A stretch of DNA of 64,000 bases from Epithemia pelagica (taxonomy: Eukaryota > Bacillariophyta > Bacillariophyceae > Surirellales > Surirellaceae): assembly GCA_946965045.2 (NCBI GenBank), contig OX337229.1:1178001-1242000 (forward strand), written 5' to 3'. A program made the position numbers and the translations under genes. Below the pieces are notes generated by a model, which ran no database searches, was not told the DNA's origin, and saw nothing but the letters and a program-made list of their open reading frames with translations. This document shows positions 8,991 to 19,007 of this stretch, piece after piece; position 1 is the first letter of the stretch, and the number at the start of each line of letters is the position of its first letter.

Positions 8991-10592
8991 TTAGGAGTAT
9001 GCGTTGGCTGGCAACTGTGCATAGCCTTTCTGACTTAGTAAAGGCAGGGCGTTGCCCATTCCTACTCGATAGACGAATTCTTGAGAATCTCCTTGACATA
9101 GAATCCATAGTAACTCTCCCGCAAACCGTTTCGTTTGACTGTGAGGCCATGTCAAGAGTTGGATCAACCCATGTCGTAGGGTACCTTCTGGGGCATCCAG
9201 GGGAGACATGTTTCTGGCTTTGGGACTCGTTTCTTGTTCGGCTGCGACAAGACCGCGAAAGTGCGGCTCTGCCTGGGGAGGAAACACTACCTGGATTGTC
9301 GATTCGCGGAATCCTTGATGACTTTGGCAGAATTTGTACAAGAGTACCAGCAGAGGTATCAAGGAAGTGGACCCAGCGTCATCCACTTTCTTGTTTTGAA
9401 GTGTTTCGGAGATTTGACGTTGCAGCAAGTTGAGGAGTGATTGGATTGTGGGATTCTTTTGTTGCAAAACTTGCGCTACTTCTTTACCCGCATCAATCAG
9501 TACCGTGACGGCTGCCATTTGGCATTGACGTATCCGGTCGTCGTCGTCGTCGTCGTCGTCGCTAGTAGCATCCAAGTTGATTATCTGGCAAATCAAGTCC
9601 ACAAGGTCGTCCTTGGTATGAATCGTTTGCCCCACTCGAATGACATAAAATGTACGCAAAATTTCTTGGACGAGCTCGGCTCGCAAATCATCCTCGTTTC
9701 CAGGAAACGGTGTGGTTCCGTCTTGGGAAGGAGAGTCTGCGAGAGCAAAGCTCAAGAGGATTTGCGATCGGTCGAGAAACGTCAGTGGATCTTTTGTTTC
9801 GGGAACCCAGTCCGATCGTTTCGCGGCATCCACAGTGATGGACAATTGTTGCAGTAACGCAATGGCGGGTGGATAAGACGCGGTGAGATTGTGCATGTTG
9901 CGTACCAAAGCGACACAGAGTGGAACGTGGTCGGTGGCGACCAACTGTTGCAGCAGCCGCGACAAACAATTGCAGTCGGTCACGAGAAACGAATAGATCG
10001 ATGCACTGTTTTCATCACTACTGGGAATGGGTTGAAAGGTACCATAAAACAATAGCAAGACGGCATTGCGTGACAGTTGAGACAGGTGAGAGGCGCCTGT
10101 CCAATGATCGAGGAGCACGAGGTACAGTTCCAACATGGGTTTGGATCGAAAGACTGCAATTTCATCTTCTCCTGATACGGATGCAGTGGACCGTTTCTGA
10201 GATGGAGTATACAATTGCAGATACCAACGCAACCAGTTTTTACAAGCTCGAAGAATTGGATCCAACACGTCCATCATATCTGGGTCCATGGCCGTGTCAG
10301 AGGATCGTTCGTTCCACTTGGAAAGCACCATCTGAGCCTGTTTCTCATGGTCACTATCATGGTATGGTGGATTGGAGGAATCGTCGTGTACCAGTGCCAG
10401 AAGAAACTTTTGATGCAGAAGTTTGGAACATGATTGAACTTGCTCCGAAGATGCCGAATCGGTCGAGGGAGGGACCGTCGAAGAAGAGGACGACTTGACA
10501 AGATTCTCGACTGTCGTATTCCATGATTCCAGCTTTTGACTTGAATTATCCGTATTTTCCAGAATGTCGATAAGATCTTTTGCTAATTCCAT
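8991..10592 (-). CDS. RIC8: Ric8/synembryn-like armadillo protein
   Basis: The frame opens at TTG 10598; the first ATG is two codons in, at 10592 (MELAKDLIDIL, 533 residues). The protein is alpha-helical throughout, as expected for armadillo-like repeats. The C-terminus reads PEGTLRHGLIQLLTWP, then TKRFAGELLWILCQGDSQEF, then GNALPLLSQKG. This closely follows the Ric8 signature in which a PEGxLR helix is followed by the E-x-L-x-x-LC helix and GxGNAxGLLxxxG. Ric8 proteins are chaperones and exchange factors for G-protein alpha subunits. A run of eight Asp residues comes from a (GTC)8 tract on the plus strand at 9537-9560 and may vary in length between alleles. Confidence 0.75.
   Translation of the reverse strand: MELAKDLIDILENTDNSSQKLESWNTTVENLVKSSSSSTVPPSTDSASSEQVQSCSKLLHQKFLLALVHDDSSNPPYHDSDHEKQAQMVLSKWNERSSDTAMDPDMMDVLDPILRACKNWLRWYLQLYTPSQKRSTASVSGEDEIAVFRSKPMLELYLVLLDHWTGASHLSQLSRNAVLLLFYGTFQPIPSSDENSASIYSFLVTDCNCLSRLLQQLVATDHVPLCVALVRNMHNLTASYPPAIALLQQLSITVDAAKRSDWVPETKDPLTFLDRSQILLSFALADSPSQDGTTPFPGNEDDLRAELVQEILRTFYVIRVGQTIHTKDDLVDLICQIINLDATSDDDDDDDDRIRQCQMAAVTVLIDAGKEVAQVLQQKNPTIQSLLNLLQRQISETLQNKKVDDAGSTSLIPLLVLLYKFCQSHQGFRESTIQVVFPPQAEPHFRGLVAAEQETSPKARNMSPLDAPEGTLRHGLIQLLTWPHSQTKRFAGELLWILCQGDSQEFVYRVGMGNALPLLSQKGYAQLPANAYS
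9537..9560. repeat. (GTC)8 trinucleotide tract inside the Ric8-like gene
   Basis: Eight uninterrupted GTC units on the plus strand encode eight consecutive Asp (GAC) on the minus strand. It is an in-frame coding microsatellite. Confidence 0.9.
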
Positions 10593-10937
10593 GGTCAATC
10601 GATCTTTGCATCTGATAGAGCCGATCCATGTAGTGTTGTTCTTAGATCAAAAAATTATGTGGAAGGACGAGGTTTTGATGGTGCTGTCTTGGTAGTGGAT
10701 GTGGGATTGTCTGTGAATCGGGAATCGCGGGGTCACGTGTGTTCCGTGCGTGACGTGGTTACTCCTGAGAGGTAAATCCATTCCACGTCAGACATTTATT
10801 CTGGTCACTATAGTGAAGCGCGCTGGAAATTGAAAAGATACCATTCCCAAAACCACGCGGGCAGACCTTCCGAACCACCTGTGATCTTTTCTGAGAACGT
10901 GTCCCGAGTGTCAAACGCAATCTAAACGAGAGTGACC

Positions 10938-12350
10938 ATGTTACTCGTCCGACCAAGCCTTTCCATTCTCCTTCGACCGCTTTCATTGAATCATCACCTT
11001 CACCCAATGCTTTCCACGGGGACTGCACGTGCCAGGATTCACTCTGGCGTCGTAGCCAGAGCGGTACAATCTCCTGACCACCACCAAGTCTCCACCTCCA
11101 CCACTACCACGGCAAGTTCGCAAGGCATCTCTCGAAATGCGGAGGACCACGTCCTACTGTTGGAGGGAGATGCGTTTGCTGTATCACATGATGGAATTGC
11201 TCGAACAGGATATCATTTGGGAGCGAGACCCACCACTCTTCCCCTCTATCATCATGACAAGAATCAGGTCTACGCCAGCAACACGGAAGCTCCCTTTGTC
11301 TTGGCCATTGAAGAATGTTACGACATTCAGCGGGCACACAAAAAGTTTATCCTTCGCCATCATTGCTTACAACGAGACCAAGAAAATGGACAAGGGACGG
11401 TGGATGCCATTCTGGGCAAACAAGCCGTCGGGGTGGCACCCCTGGGAGAATCGGTGGGTTGCTTGAACATTCAAGAAATTGATCAGGGAGTCTTTGGGTC
11501 TGCTGGGACAGGAGCTACGACATGGGAAGCGGCCATTGCAATGGGAATGTTCTTTGCCTCCAATCCCCGACTGCTGCAGGGAAATGTCATGGAACTGGGA
11601 TGTGGAGTCGGCTTTGGATCCATTTTATCTCAAACTGGCACCGTCTTGTTTGGAAGAGAAACTTGTTCCGAGGGTCATCCATTGGTCAAGAGTGTAACAC
11701 TTACGGACGGAAATTCTCAAGTACTGGATCAATGTCGAAAGAATCTTGATTCGGTCCTTGCTTCACTCGATGCGGACACCCAGGACGCCTTGCCTCCCTT
11801 TTTCGTTCACAAGCTACCATGGGAACTTGCGCATCTGGAAACCACCAAGTATGATACCATTCTGGCTTGTGATGTTGCTTATCTCCATACACAAGTCGAT
11901 TCCCTGGTCCAGGCAATGACGAATCTTGTCGCAGACAATGGAACCATTCATATCTTTGGGCCCTACAATCGTGGTGCTCTTCAACAGGTGTGCCGTGTCC
12001 TGCAAGAGGAGAAAAACTTTGACGTGTAAGTTCCTTGCTGGTTTTTTTTGTGTGTTTGTAGAAATGGGTTGTTCCGTCTGCACACAAGAACCGTACAATT
12101 TCTCATTCCGTCTGTTTTTGGCATTACACTCTTCTGGATACTACAACAATACAGCGAATTGGAATTCATTGACCTTGAGAGATATCGATTAAAGCCATAC
12201 TCCCCCAATGAAGCCGTGCACTCAGCCTTTAGTTGCAATGCCTACCAGTCCAAAACTACAGCTTCATTTCTACATGCAACAGCGAAACGACGAGATCCTT
12301 CCAAAATTGAAAGTGATTCATGGTCCAGACCATTGAATGAGATCGACTAA
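10938..12350 (+). CDS. Class I SAM-dependent methyltransferase (METTL/FAM86-like), two exons
   Basis: The start is ATG 10938 (the frame also has GTG at 10932). Exon 1 is 10938-12025 and exon 2 is 12155-12350; the 129-nt intron begins GTAAGT and ends ACAG. Without splicing, a TAA two codons after Asp truncates the protein. With splicing the junction reads NFDV-ELEFIDLERYRLKP, the expected last strands of this fold, giving 427 residues. The N-terminus is Arg/Ser-rich and may be a mitochondrial presequence. Motif I is VMELGCGVGFG near residue 216, then LTDGN and YDTILACDVAYLH. WEAAIAMGMFF upstream resembles the W-x-A-x-x-L motif of seven-beta-strand lysine methyltransferases. The likely reaction is protein lysine methylation; the target is unknown. 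Confidence 0.72.
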
Positions 12351-12426
12351 TCATCAATCTATCATTGTTCTTGTCACACGCTCTAGTAGAAAACGGAGAA
12401 AATATTAAATACTTTGTACTTTTGTG

Positions 12427-15400
12427 TTATTCTGCCGATAGCCGAGTCGCATTGAGCAGCTCGTCCATGGAACTCTGTACTGCATCAAGCTTGGCTTCCA
12501 GAGTTTCGATTCGCTCAATCAGTATGGATATCAATTCTGGTGGTACGGCTGCCACGGGTGCCGAACGGAAGAAGAAGCGCCACAGCAAAATAAGGAAAAA
12601 GCCTAAAACGACTGCAGCAATGTGGATCATATTTGGATTCTCGCTCATGAGTTTCGATAGTCGGGCTTCGAGAGACACTTCTTTCTTTGCCTTTGGTTTC
12701 TCGACCGTAGGTTCCTCCTCCACTTCTTCGGCTGCTTCCATACCACCCGCTTCCACACATGCAGCTTGCAAGGTCGCAAAGAAGCTCTTGTGGACTGGTG
12801 TAGATTCTTCCAAAGTTCCTGACTGGATTTTGCTTTTGAGAAACGTCTTCTTCTTAAAGTCCACAAACAAACCACACTCCAGCTTCACGTCATCTTCGCC
12901 ATCACGTAAGGCCACCCAGCGAACCTCCACAGCAAAGGTGTCCGAATAAGGAATGCCCTCAAACTCAATGGTCATGGACACGATGCACTTGTCATTCCCT
13001 TCCAGTCGACAGCGGTGTGTCTGAACCACATTGGCGATGGGAGGACCAATGTAGAGATGCGTCTTCCGCTTCACACGAAACTTGATGAGTCGCTCTTCGC
13101 TGTATGTTTCCTTGCACCAGGGTCCAACACTGTTGCAAGCCTTCCAATCGCCCATGTTGACGTCAAATGCTTCCTTTTCTAGCCAAGGCTGGTATAAGGC
13201 TTTCTCTTTCTCGGACCACACAATTTGGTGGAATCGTTGGATGGATATTTTCCGCAAGCGTTTTGACACCACAACTTTCATTTTCTGGATGGTTTCATCC
13301 GGGGTAACTGTCGGACCTCTTGTAATGGCCTTGGAGGACGGTACCGCGGGTGTACTAACGGCTGCGGCCGCTGCCTTAGCTTCTTCCCGAAGCTTGGAGA
13401 CGACATCTATCGCCGTTTGACGGTCATATAAACCATCGAGAATCATACACGACTCGTCCACCGCTTCCAGTCTCTTGCATACAATTTGCATGGCATTGTC
13501 TCCTCGCTGGTCGAAACTCTTTCGGGATTTCACGTCTTTCACCTCTTCCCATTTCAAATTCAGTTTCTTTTTTGTCCAACTCACAAAGATGAGTCGAGAG
13601 GCTGAAACGTAAACACGTCCATATTGAAAAGGAAGTTGTTGGGCACCATCTCTAAATGTACACGGGAACGAATCCACGACCATGGGCACTGTTTTGACAT
13701 CGACTGGTTCAGGCCAGAAGTAAGTCAAGAAGAGGTCTGTTTCTGGATCTTTATGATCAGAACCTGTTTTCTCACGATTTCTCGCTTTTTTTACATTTCC
13801 ACGTTTATTCCCAACGGCAACCTGAGAAGAGACAACCGAACGTCGGAATAGAGCCTTCACATTGGCCATATCCTCTGTCTGCTTGCTGTTTTGTTCAGCC
13901 GGCACAACACCATCTGAGGACTCTGTATTTCCTTCTTCAGTGTCATCATCGTCAAGTTCTTCATCAATAGAGGCGTCATCACTTATGTCCTTGCTATCGA
14001 CAACGGTACCACTACTTTCCATGTAAGCTTCCACCGCAGCTCGCGATGGCGGTAGACGGACTTCCAGCTGAAACCCAGAGTCAACCGATTCATCTGCAAC
14101 AGTGCAGTCAACGCAAATGGCGACCAGCTCTTGCTGGGCCCGCATTCTCCAATCATTAATATCGGCCACAATTCCACCATGTGATTGTGCAGCGATCGGT
14201 TCAAGGTCCGATATACTTTCAAGCTGAAGCGTTCCCAGAAGTTTTTGTGCCAGTTCTGCAAAAGACTCGATAGAACTTCGAACATCTTCCCAACCTTCTT
14301 TCTCTTCCGTTTCGTAGCGCGAGACCGTGTGCTCCGATTCTGCTTTGTACATATTTGATGCCGCCGCAAATGCCTCGACAATTGCCACAAATTGCTGCTT
14401 CTCTTTGGCCTCCTTCTCGTCGGCTTCTTTCAATCCTCGTTGGGCGTGACTCACTCGGGCGCCAGTACCCAGTATTTTCATGGCTTTGTCACCTCCATCA
14501 GGTAGAAGGGACACAATATTCGAGAAACCTTTCTGCATGCGTTTTCCAACCACCATTCTATCCTTTCCGTCTTTCTCTTCTTGGATTTGTGATTTACTGT
14601 CCAATGAGAGCATTCGTTCTCGAGCCTTGGCAGTTTCAATAGAGCTTTGCCGATACTTCTCTTCGGCTCTGGTCTTGGCTCGCGCCGACTCACAAAGCTG
14701 TTTCCATGCGTTGTCGTCGTTTTCAGCGGTCGTCTTCATTGCCTTTTCGCCGTACAAAATGACACTGTCCAGTTTGGCAGCCCGAATATTCCGCAACGAG
14801 TCAGCCATGGCGAAACAACCCTCCGCCTCGGCTTCAAAAAACTTTGTCATTCCATCCCAGAGTCGGAGAACATGGGCACCCTCACAGGAACCCATGGCCA
14901 CATGCAACGATTCGCTAAAATTCAAACTTTCCTTTTTCATCAATTGTACCAGTGACTGTCCCAGTTTGGTGGATGCCTTGACCACGCTTTCGAAGAAGAG
15001 CGATAGTGATTTGGCCAGTTGCATCCGTTCCCGTCGAGCTGCGAGTCGAGAACGAATCTTATCGCGCAAGACACCCAGTTCTTCTGGCAACCCCAAGGTT
15101 TCCGCGTCCATGACACCGGAAGTGGGTTCGTCGTCCGCCAAAAAGCTGTTGTTGGTGGCACCCGTGAGCATCTTGACAAATTTATGGGCGCGTTTCTTGC
15201 CGCCGTCAGCGTCTGCCGGCTCTTCATTTTGAACGGGTTGAATTTCTCGGTTCAAGGATATGACACCCGCATCCAATGCTTCTTTCTGGGCTTCCAGGAC
15301 TTTGATTAGAGCATTTACAAAGACAGAAAGACGATCTTGCTCCATTCTCTGCAAGGTGTCCAACGCCATAACTTCCAGTCGTTGGCACAGTGCAACACAG

Positions 15401-16428
15401 TCATTTTCCCACCTTACACGGAGCTTGTATTTTGCTTCATAATTCTTGGTGTCCTTGAGCGCCTCTCGTAGTCTTGTTTCAAGGCGTTTGGGAGTGCGAA
15501 CTGGTGTACTTTTGGTGTTTTCGGCGGATGCATTGGAAGGATCTCCAGATGTGCCCTCATCGACGTTTCCTTCTCTGTTCTTTACTTCGCCAATCAAGTG
15601 CTCTGTTTCTCGCAAGGTTTTGGCATATTTGGTGTGCGAATTTAATGCTCGTCCTCTAGCATAGGAGCAAGTGCTTCGGCTTTGTGTGTATCGCTGTTGA
15701 ATGCCATTTACGGTATCATTGTGTGTGACCAGGTAATTCTGCATGAGGGGAGATATACAAGCCCTGATTTGTCTCGCCACCTTACTCTTCTCCTTGGCCC
15801 AGGACAACATGGATTCTTGCAGAGGCAAAATGGGTAATTGAGCCGTTAATCCAGCCTCTTCTGCAGCGGCATTCATGGCGCTTGTTGGACTCGGTAACAG
15901 TTGTCCAGCCTTGTTCAGCGCCACAGCGAATTGTGCATAGAGGGACGTTAACTCATGAAGAACGGACACACATCGGTGTGTAGTTCGGTTGAGCTGACGA
16001 GTTCGATTAATGGATAATGAAAGACCGGTTCCATGAAATCCGGTCGAGGCTGGAGACTTGTTGGAATCAATGCTGGGAGAAAATGCGGGCAAGTTGGGAC
16101 TTGCCAACGTTTCCGACCATCGAACTACCGCCGTTTGTTGTTCACTTGACGTAGTCGCAGTGGATGTTGTTGTAGTCGCATTTGATGCGGTGGAAGACGA
16201 TTCTCTTCCTTCGCCTAAATCACTGTTGACAGGATTGTTGTCTTGTTGATCTGTTGACGATGAAGAAACATTCTGGTTACTTGTGACGCGTTTCAAAGTT
16301 TTGTTCTCACAATCAATCGTTGTGCTGTTGTTCATTTCTTTGACACCATTTGTATCACCATTTTGTGGGACTTGAACGTTGTCCAGTGTTGTTGAATCAA
16401 CAGCGCTTCTCTCACTATGCGATGACAT
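12427..16428 (-). CDS. GRAM-VASt domain membrane-contact-site protein (LAM/Ysp-like)
   Basis: The frame is open up to 16719, but ATG 16428 (MSSHSERSAVDS) is a more natural start, giving about 1333 residues. In order: a low-complexity Ser/Thr tail; a long charged helical region near residues 180-760 that resembles a BAR-type coiled coil; a GRAM domain near 913-985 (FRDGAQQLPFQYGRVYVSAS followed by RLIFVSW); a VASt/StART-like domain near 1066-1220 (FDVNMGDWKACNSVGPW, SMTIEFEGIPYSDTFAVEVR); and a single C-terminal membrane helix near 1261-1283 (HIAAVVLGFFLILLWRFFF). Yeast Lam/Ltc proteins with this layout sit in the ER at contact sites and move sterols between membranes. A sterol role fits the family, but the ligand cannot be read from sequence. 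Confidence 0.78.
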   Translation of the reverse strand: MSSHSERSAVDSTTLDNVQVPQNGDTNGVKEMNNSTTIDCENKTLKRVTSNQNVSSSSTDQQDNNPVNSDLGEGRESSSTASNATTTTSTATTSSEQQTAVVRWSETLASPNLPAFSPSIDSNKSPASTGFHGTGLSLSINRTRQLNRTTHRCVSVLHELTSLYAQFAVALNKAGQLLPSPTSAMNAAAEEAGLTAQLPILPLQESMLSWAKEKSKVARQIRACISPLMQNYLVTHNDTVNGIQQRYTQSRSTCSYARGRALNSHTKYAKTLRETEHLIGEVKNREGNVDEGTSGDPSNASAENTKSTPVRTPKRLETRLREALKDTKNYEAKYKLRVRWENDCVALCQRLEVMALDTLQRMEQDRLSVFVNALIKVLEAQKEALDAGVISLNREIQPVQNEEPADADGGKKRAHKFVKMLTGATNNSFLADDEPTSGVMDAETLGLPEELGVLRDKIRSRLAARRERMQLAKSLSLFFESVVKASTKLGQSLVQLMKKESLNFSESLHVAMGSCEGAHVLRLWDGMTKFFEAEAEGCFAMADSLRNIRAAKLDSVILYGEKAMKTTAENDDNAWKQLCESARAKTRAEEKYRQSSIETAKARERMLSLDSKSQIQEEKDGKDRMVVGKRMQKGFSNIVSLLPDGGDKAMKILGTGARVSHAQRGLKEADEKEAKEKQQFVAIVEAFAAASNMYKAESEHTVSRYETEEKEGWEDVRSSIESFAELAQKLLGTLQLESISDLEPIAAQSHGGIVADINDWRMRAQQELVAICVDCTVADESVDSGFQLEVRLPPSRAAVEAYMESSGTVVDSKDISDDASIDEELDDDDTEEGNTESSDGVVPAEQNSKQTEDMANVKALFRRSVVSSQVAVGNKRGNVKKARNREKTGSDHKDPETDLFLTYFWPEPVDVKTVPMVVDSFPCTFRDGAQQLPFQYGRVYVSASRLIFVSWTKKKLNLKWEEVKDVKSRKSFDQRGDNAMQIVCKRLEAVDESCMILDGLYDRQTAIDVVSKLREEAKAAAAAVSTPAVPSSKAITRGPTVTPDETIQKMKVVVSKRLRKISIQRFHQIVWSEKEKALYQPWLEKEAFDVNMGDWKACNSVGPWCKETYSEERLIKFRVKRKTHLYIGPPIANVVQTHRCRLEGNDKCIVSMTIEFEGIPYSDTFAVEVRWVALRDGEDDVKLECGLFVDFKKKTFLKSKIQSGTLEESTPVHKSFFATLQAACVEAGGMEAAEEVEEEPTVEKPKAKKEVSLEARLSKLMSENPNMIHIAAVVLGFFLILLWRFFFRSAPVAAVPPELISILIERIETLEAKLDAVQSSMDELLNATRLSAE

Positions 16429-17018
16429 GGCTTTGTTGACCCACCGCTGATCCCAAGAGGGGATTTCAAAGGCAAGGGTAAGAGTTGCTGCTAAAGATAA
16501 TGGTGACGGGGTTCCTTTGTCGTTTCCTTCTCTTCTGGGTTCTGCCTTCGCCAATAGGAAGCAAAGATGTGTGATGATTGTCAACTCTTCTGTCTTGTCC
16601 TTGTCCTGTGATCGGTCTTGTCTCGCCGAGCGACAGGAGAAGGGACGGACAATATAGGGAGAAGTGTATGAGTATGACGTGTTATGTAACAAAATTCTGC
16701 GCGATCGATCTGCTTCCACCTATGTTCTCAGTCGCGAAATAGGCCTCTCCAATCTATCCATAGCCACGGTAGTTGGAGGTAGTTTGTCAAAGGAGGAGGT
16801 ACGGATAGGAGTGATCTCAGTTCTACTCTCCTAGAAGAAGATCAAAACAAACGGATGGTCGATAGACAGACAGCCAAGAACGTATACATAGTCGTATGAT
16901 TATTAAAGTTAAGCAACAAGGCTATATACCAATCTGTCTCAACGCGTCCGAGGACAACCACCACCAATAGAAGTGGACAACATCCGGTCGCTCCACGTAG
17001 TAATATGGTAGCTGCCGT
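16429..17018. other. Intergenic region between two minus-strand genes
   Basis: This 590-bp stretch holds the 5' region of the GRAM-VASt gene and the 3' flank of the DBP5 gene. The upstream in-frame extension to 16719 looks like untranslated leader rather than coding sequence. A GGAGTGATC...CTCTCCTAG segment near 16800-16835 belongs to the recurrent TACTCCTA/TAGGAGTA motif seen elsewhere. No RNA gene or repeat was recognised. Confidence 0.5.
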
Positions 17019-18711
17019 CTAAATCTCTATCATTTCAGCCAGGGCCTCCGGATCCGCCTGGGCTTGCAATATCATGCGTTTACCGCCTTTGGAAAAATGA
17101 GTCTCAATTGCCTCCAATACTTCTTGTGACCGAGGGTCAGATACTAGATTGATCGCCGTGCCTTTCCGTCCAAAACGGCCCGTCCGACCAATCCGGTGAA
17201 GATAGGTCTCAAAGTCCGGATTCTCGTCGCGGTCAATAGGGACATCATAGTTTACCACCAAACAAACATTGTCGACATCCACACCACGGGCCAATACATT
17301 GGTGGTGATCAAAACAGTGCTCTCACCGTTCCGGAAGGCCTCCATGGTGGAGTCACGTTGTGCGGCATCAATGGCTCCGTGGAGCACGGAACACGTGTAG
17401 CCAGCATCCGACAAGGTTTTGTGCACTGTGTCAGCTTCGCTTTTAGTTCCTACAAAGATAATCGATTGTCCAATGGTCAACAGGGAGTAAATATCTGCCA
17501 AAAACATTAACTTGCCACCTTCGTAGCCTCTCGTGTCCACCCAAAGTTGTTTGATGATATCAAGCATCTTCATAAAGAAAGACATAACGCATTTAATGAG
17601 ATATCGCTCTTTGTGAATGTCTCGTACTACCACATGTACGTACCAGAAATTCAGGACCATCTTCAATTAGAATCTTGTCAGGATCTTCGACCATTTTGCT
17701 AGCAAATCGAACCACCTCAATTGGGAAAGTCGCAGAAAAAAGCAAGCACTGACATTTTGGAGGGAGTGTCTTCTTGATAAGTTGTGAATTGGCTCGGAAC
17801 CCTCCTTCATCCACCATGTTGTCTGCTTCATCCAGTACAAAGACTTTGATGGTTTTGGGATTCACAATTTTTCGCTTGAGCCAGTCAACAACTTTTCCTG
17901 GTGTCCCCACCACCATGTGAGCATCTACACCAACGGACTTTGCAATGTGATTTCCCGATATGGCCAGTTCAATTTTCAAACCGTTCATATTGGCAGCCAT
18001 TGGACGAACAGCCTTGTCCACAATTTGGATTGCCAATTCTCGAGTGGGTGTTACGCAGAGGGCCTGTGTAGTGGCAGGATTGTCAACCTCTATGCGATAC
18101 AGCATTCCCAAAGTGAAGGCAGCGGTCTTTCCACTACCTGACTGGGCTTGGCCAATTAAATTGCGAGGTGGCTCCGCCAATATGCGAGGCAAAGCTTCCT
18201 CCTGAATCGCGGAAGGTCGATCAAAGCCCATGGCAAAGATCGCATCCAGCAAATGCTTCGGCAAACTGAGTTCTTGGAACGTCTTCACAGAGGACAAGTG
18301 AGAGGATTTATCTGACTGTATAACTTTTAATCGATCTTTGTTTTCCTTCTGCCGCTCCAAAGCAAGCTTTTGCAGTCGCTTTGTCAGCTCATTGGAATCC
18401 TTGACATCCACATTTTCTTTGGTCGAAGAATCTGCCTCCTCGGGTCTCGAGGGACCACTACCATTTGCGGCGGTTTCTGACTTTGTTGTATCCTTTCCAC
18501 CGGCATTGTCGCTGTCGGTCGTTGTTGATGCCGCTTGATTAGTGGCACTGTCCCTTCGACGATTGTTGCCTCGCGTCTCCACTTTGTTCAGCAAAGCCTC
18601 GGCATTGGCTCGAACTCGTTCCCTCAAACGAGCGGCAATCTGCTCCGCCGAGACATCCTCATTGTTTTCACTCTCTTCATCCTGATGTGAACTCGCTTGG
18701 TCTGTCGACAT
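17019..18711 (-). CDS. DBP5: DEAD-box ATP-dependent RNA helicase DBP5/DDX19, two exons
   Basis: Exon 1 is 18711-17644 and exon 2 is 17567-17019. The 76-nt intron (17643-17568) starts GTACGT and ends AAG. The junction reads ILIEDGPEFL-MLDIIKQLWV, aligning with the Dbp5 signature LTLEGIKQFYV; the spliced product has 538 residues. Helicase motifs in order: Q motif near FDRPSAIQEEALP, AQSGSGKT, PTRELAIQ, VGTPGKV, VLDEADNMVD, SATF, SIIFVGTK, VLARGVDVDNV and HRIGRTGRFGRKG. The N-terminal 120 residues are acidic and low in complexity. Dbp5 remodels mRNPs on the cytoplasmic face of the nuclear pore during mRNA export. All catalytic motifs are intact. Confidence 0.9.
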
Positions 18712-19007
18712 TACAGGTTCTTTCTCTTGAATGGATCGTCGATGGGATTGTGTTTAGATTCGGACAGCGCAGACGAAAGAGTCAACCATTGCGCACGTCT
18801 TGTGTATCTTGTGTCAACAAACAACACAACGGAATCGATCAATGCAAGAACGACCAGACGTGGCGCCAGCCGAGCTGAGATTTTCCTGAAGCAAGCTATG
18901 TCATCTACCCGTAGATCACTTTAAGTTGTGATTTTACTCCTATCTTCTCCTACTCCTACTGACCCCTCCTACTCCTAGAGATGTTGCCAATGATATCCGT
19001 AGCCTTT
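18712..19007. other. Short intergenic region with clustered ACTCCTA units
   Basis: It lies between the DBP5 start and the end of the PhyH gene. Positions 18934-18978 hold repeated TCCTACTCCTA units. Similar units recur in other intergenic regions of the window (16.8, 58.6-58.9 and 61.6 kb). No gene was recognised. Confidence 0.5.

Noticed and set aside
12026-12061. A 36-nt intron (GTAAGT...TGTAG) in the methyltransferase gene
   Set aside because: It keeps frame but is too short, and it inserts a hydrophobic stretch absent from the fold. The 129-nt intron to 12154 gives a natural junction.
14480-15232. 250-codon plus-strand ORF
   Set aside because: It lies wholly inside the GRAM-VASt gene on the other strand; its Ser/Leu-rich sequence mirrors a Glu/Lys-rich coiled coil.
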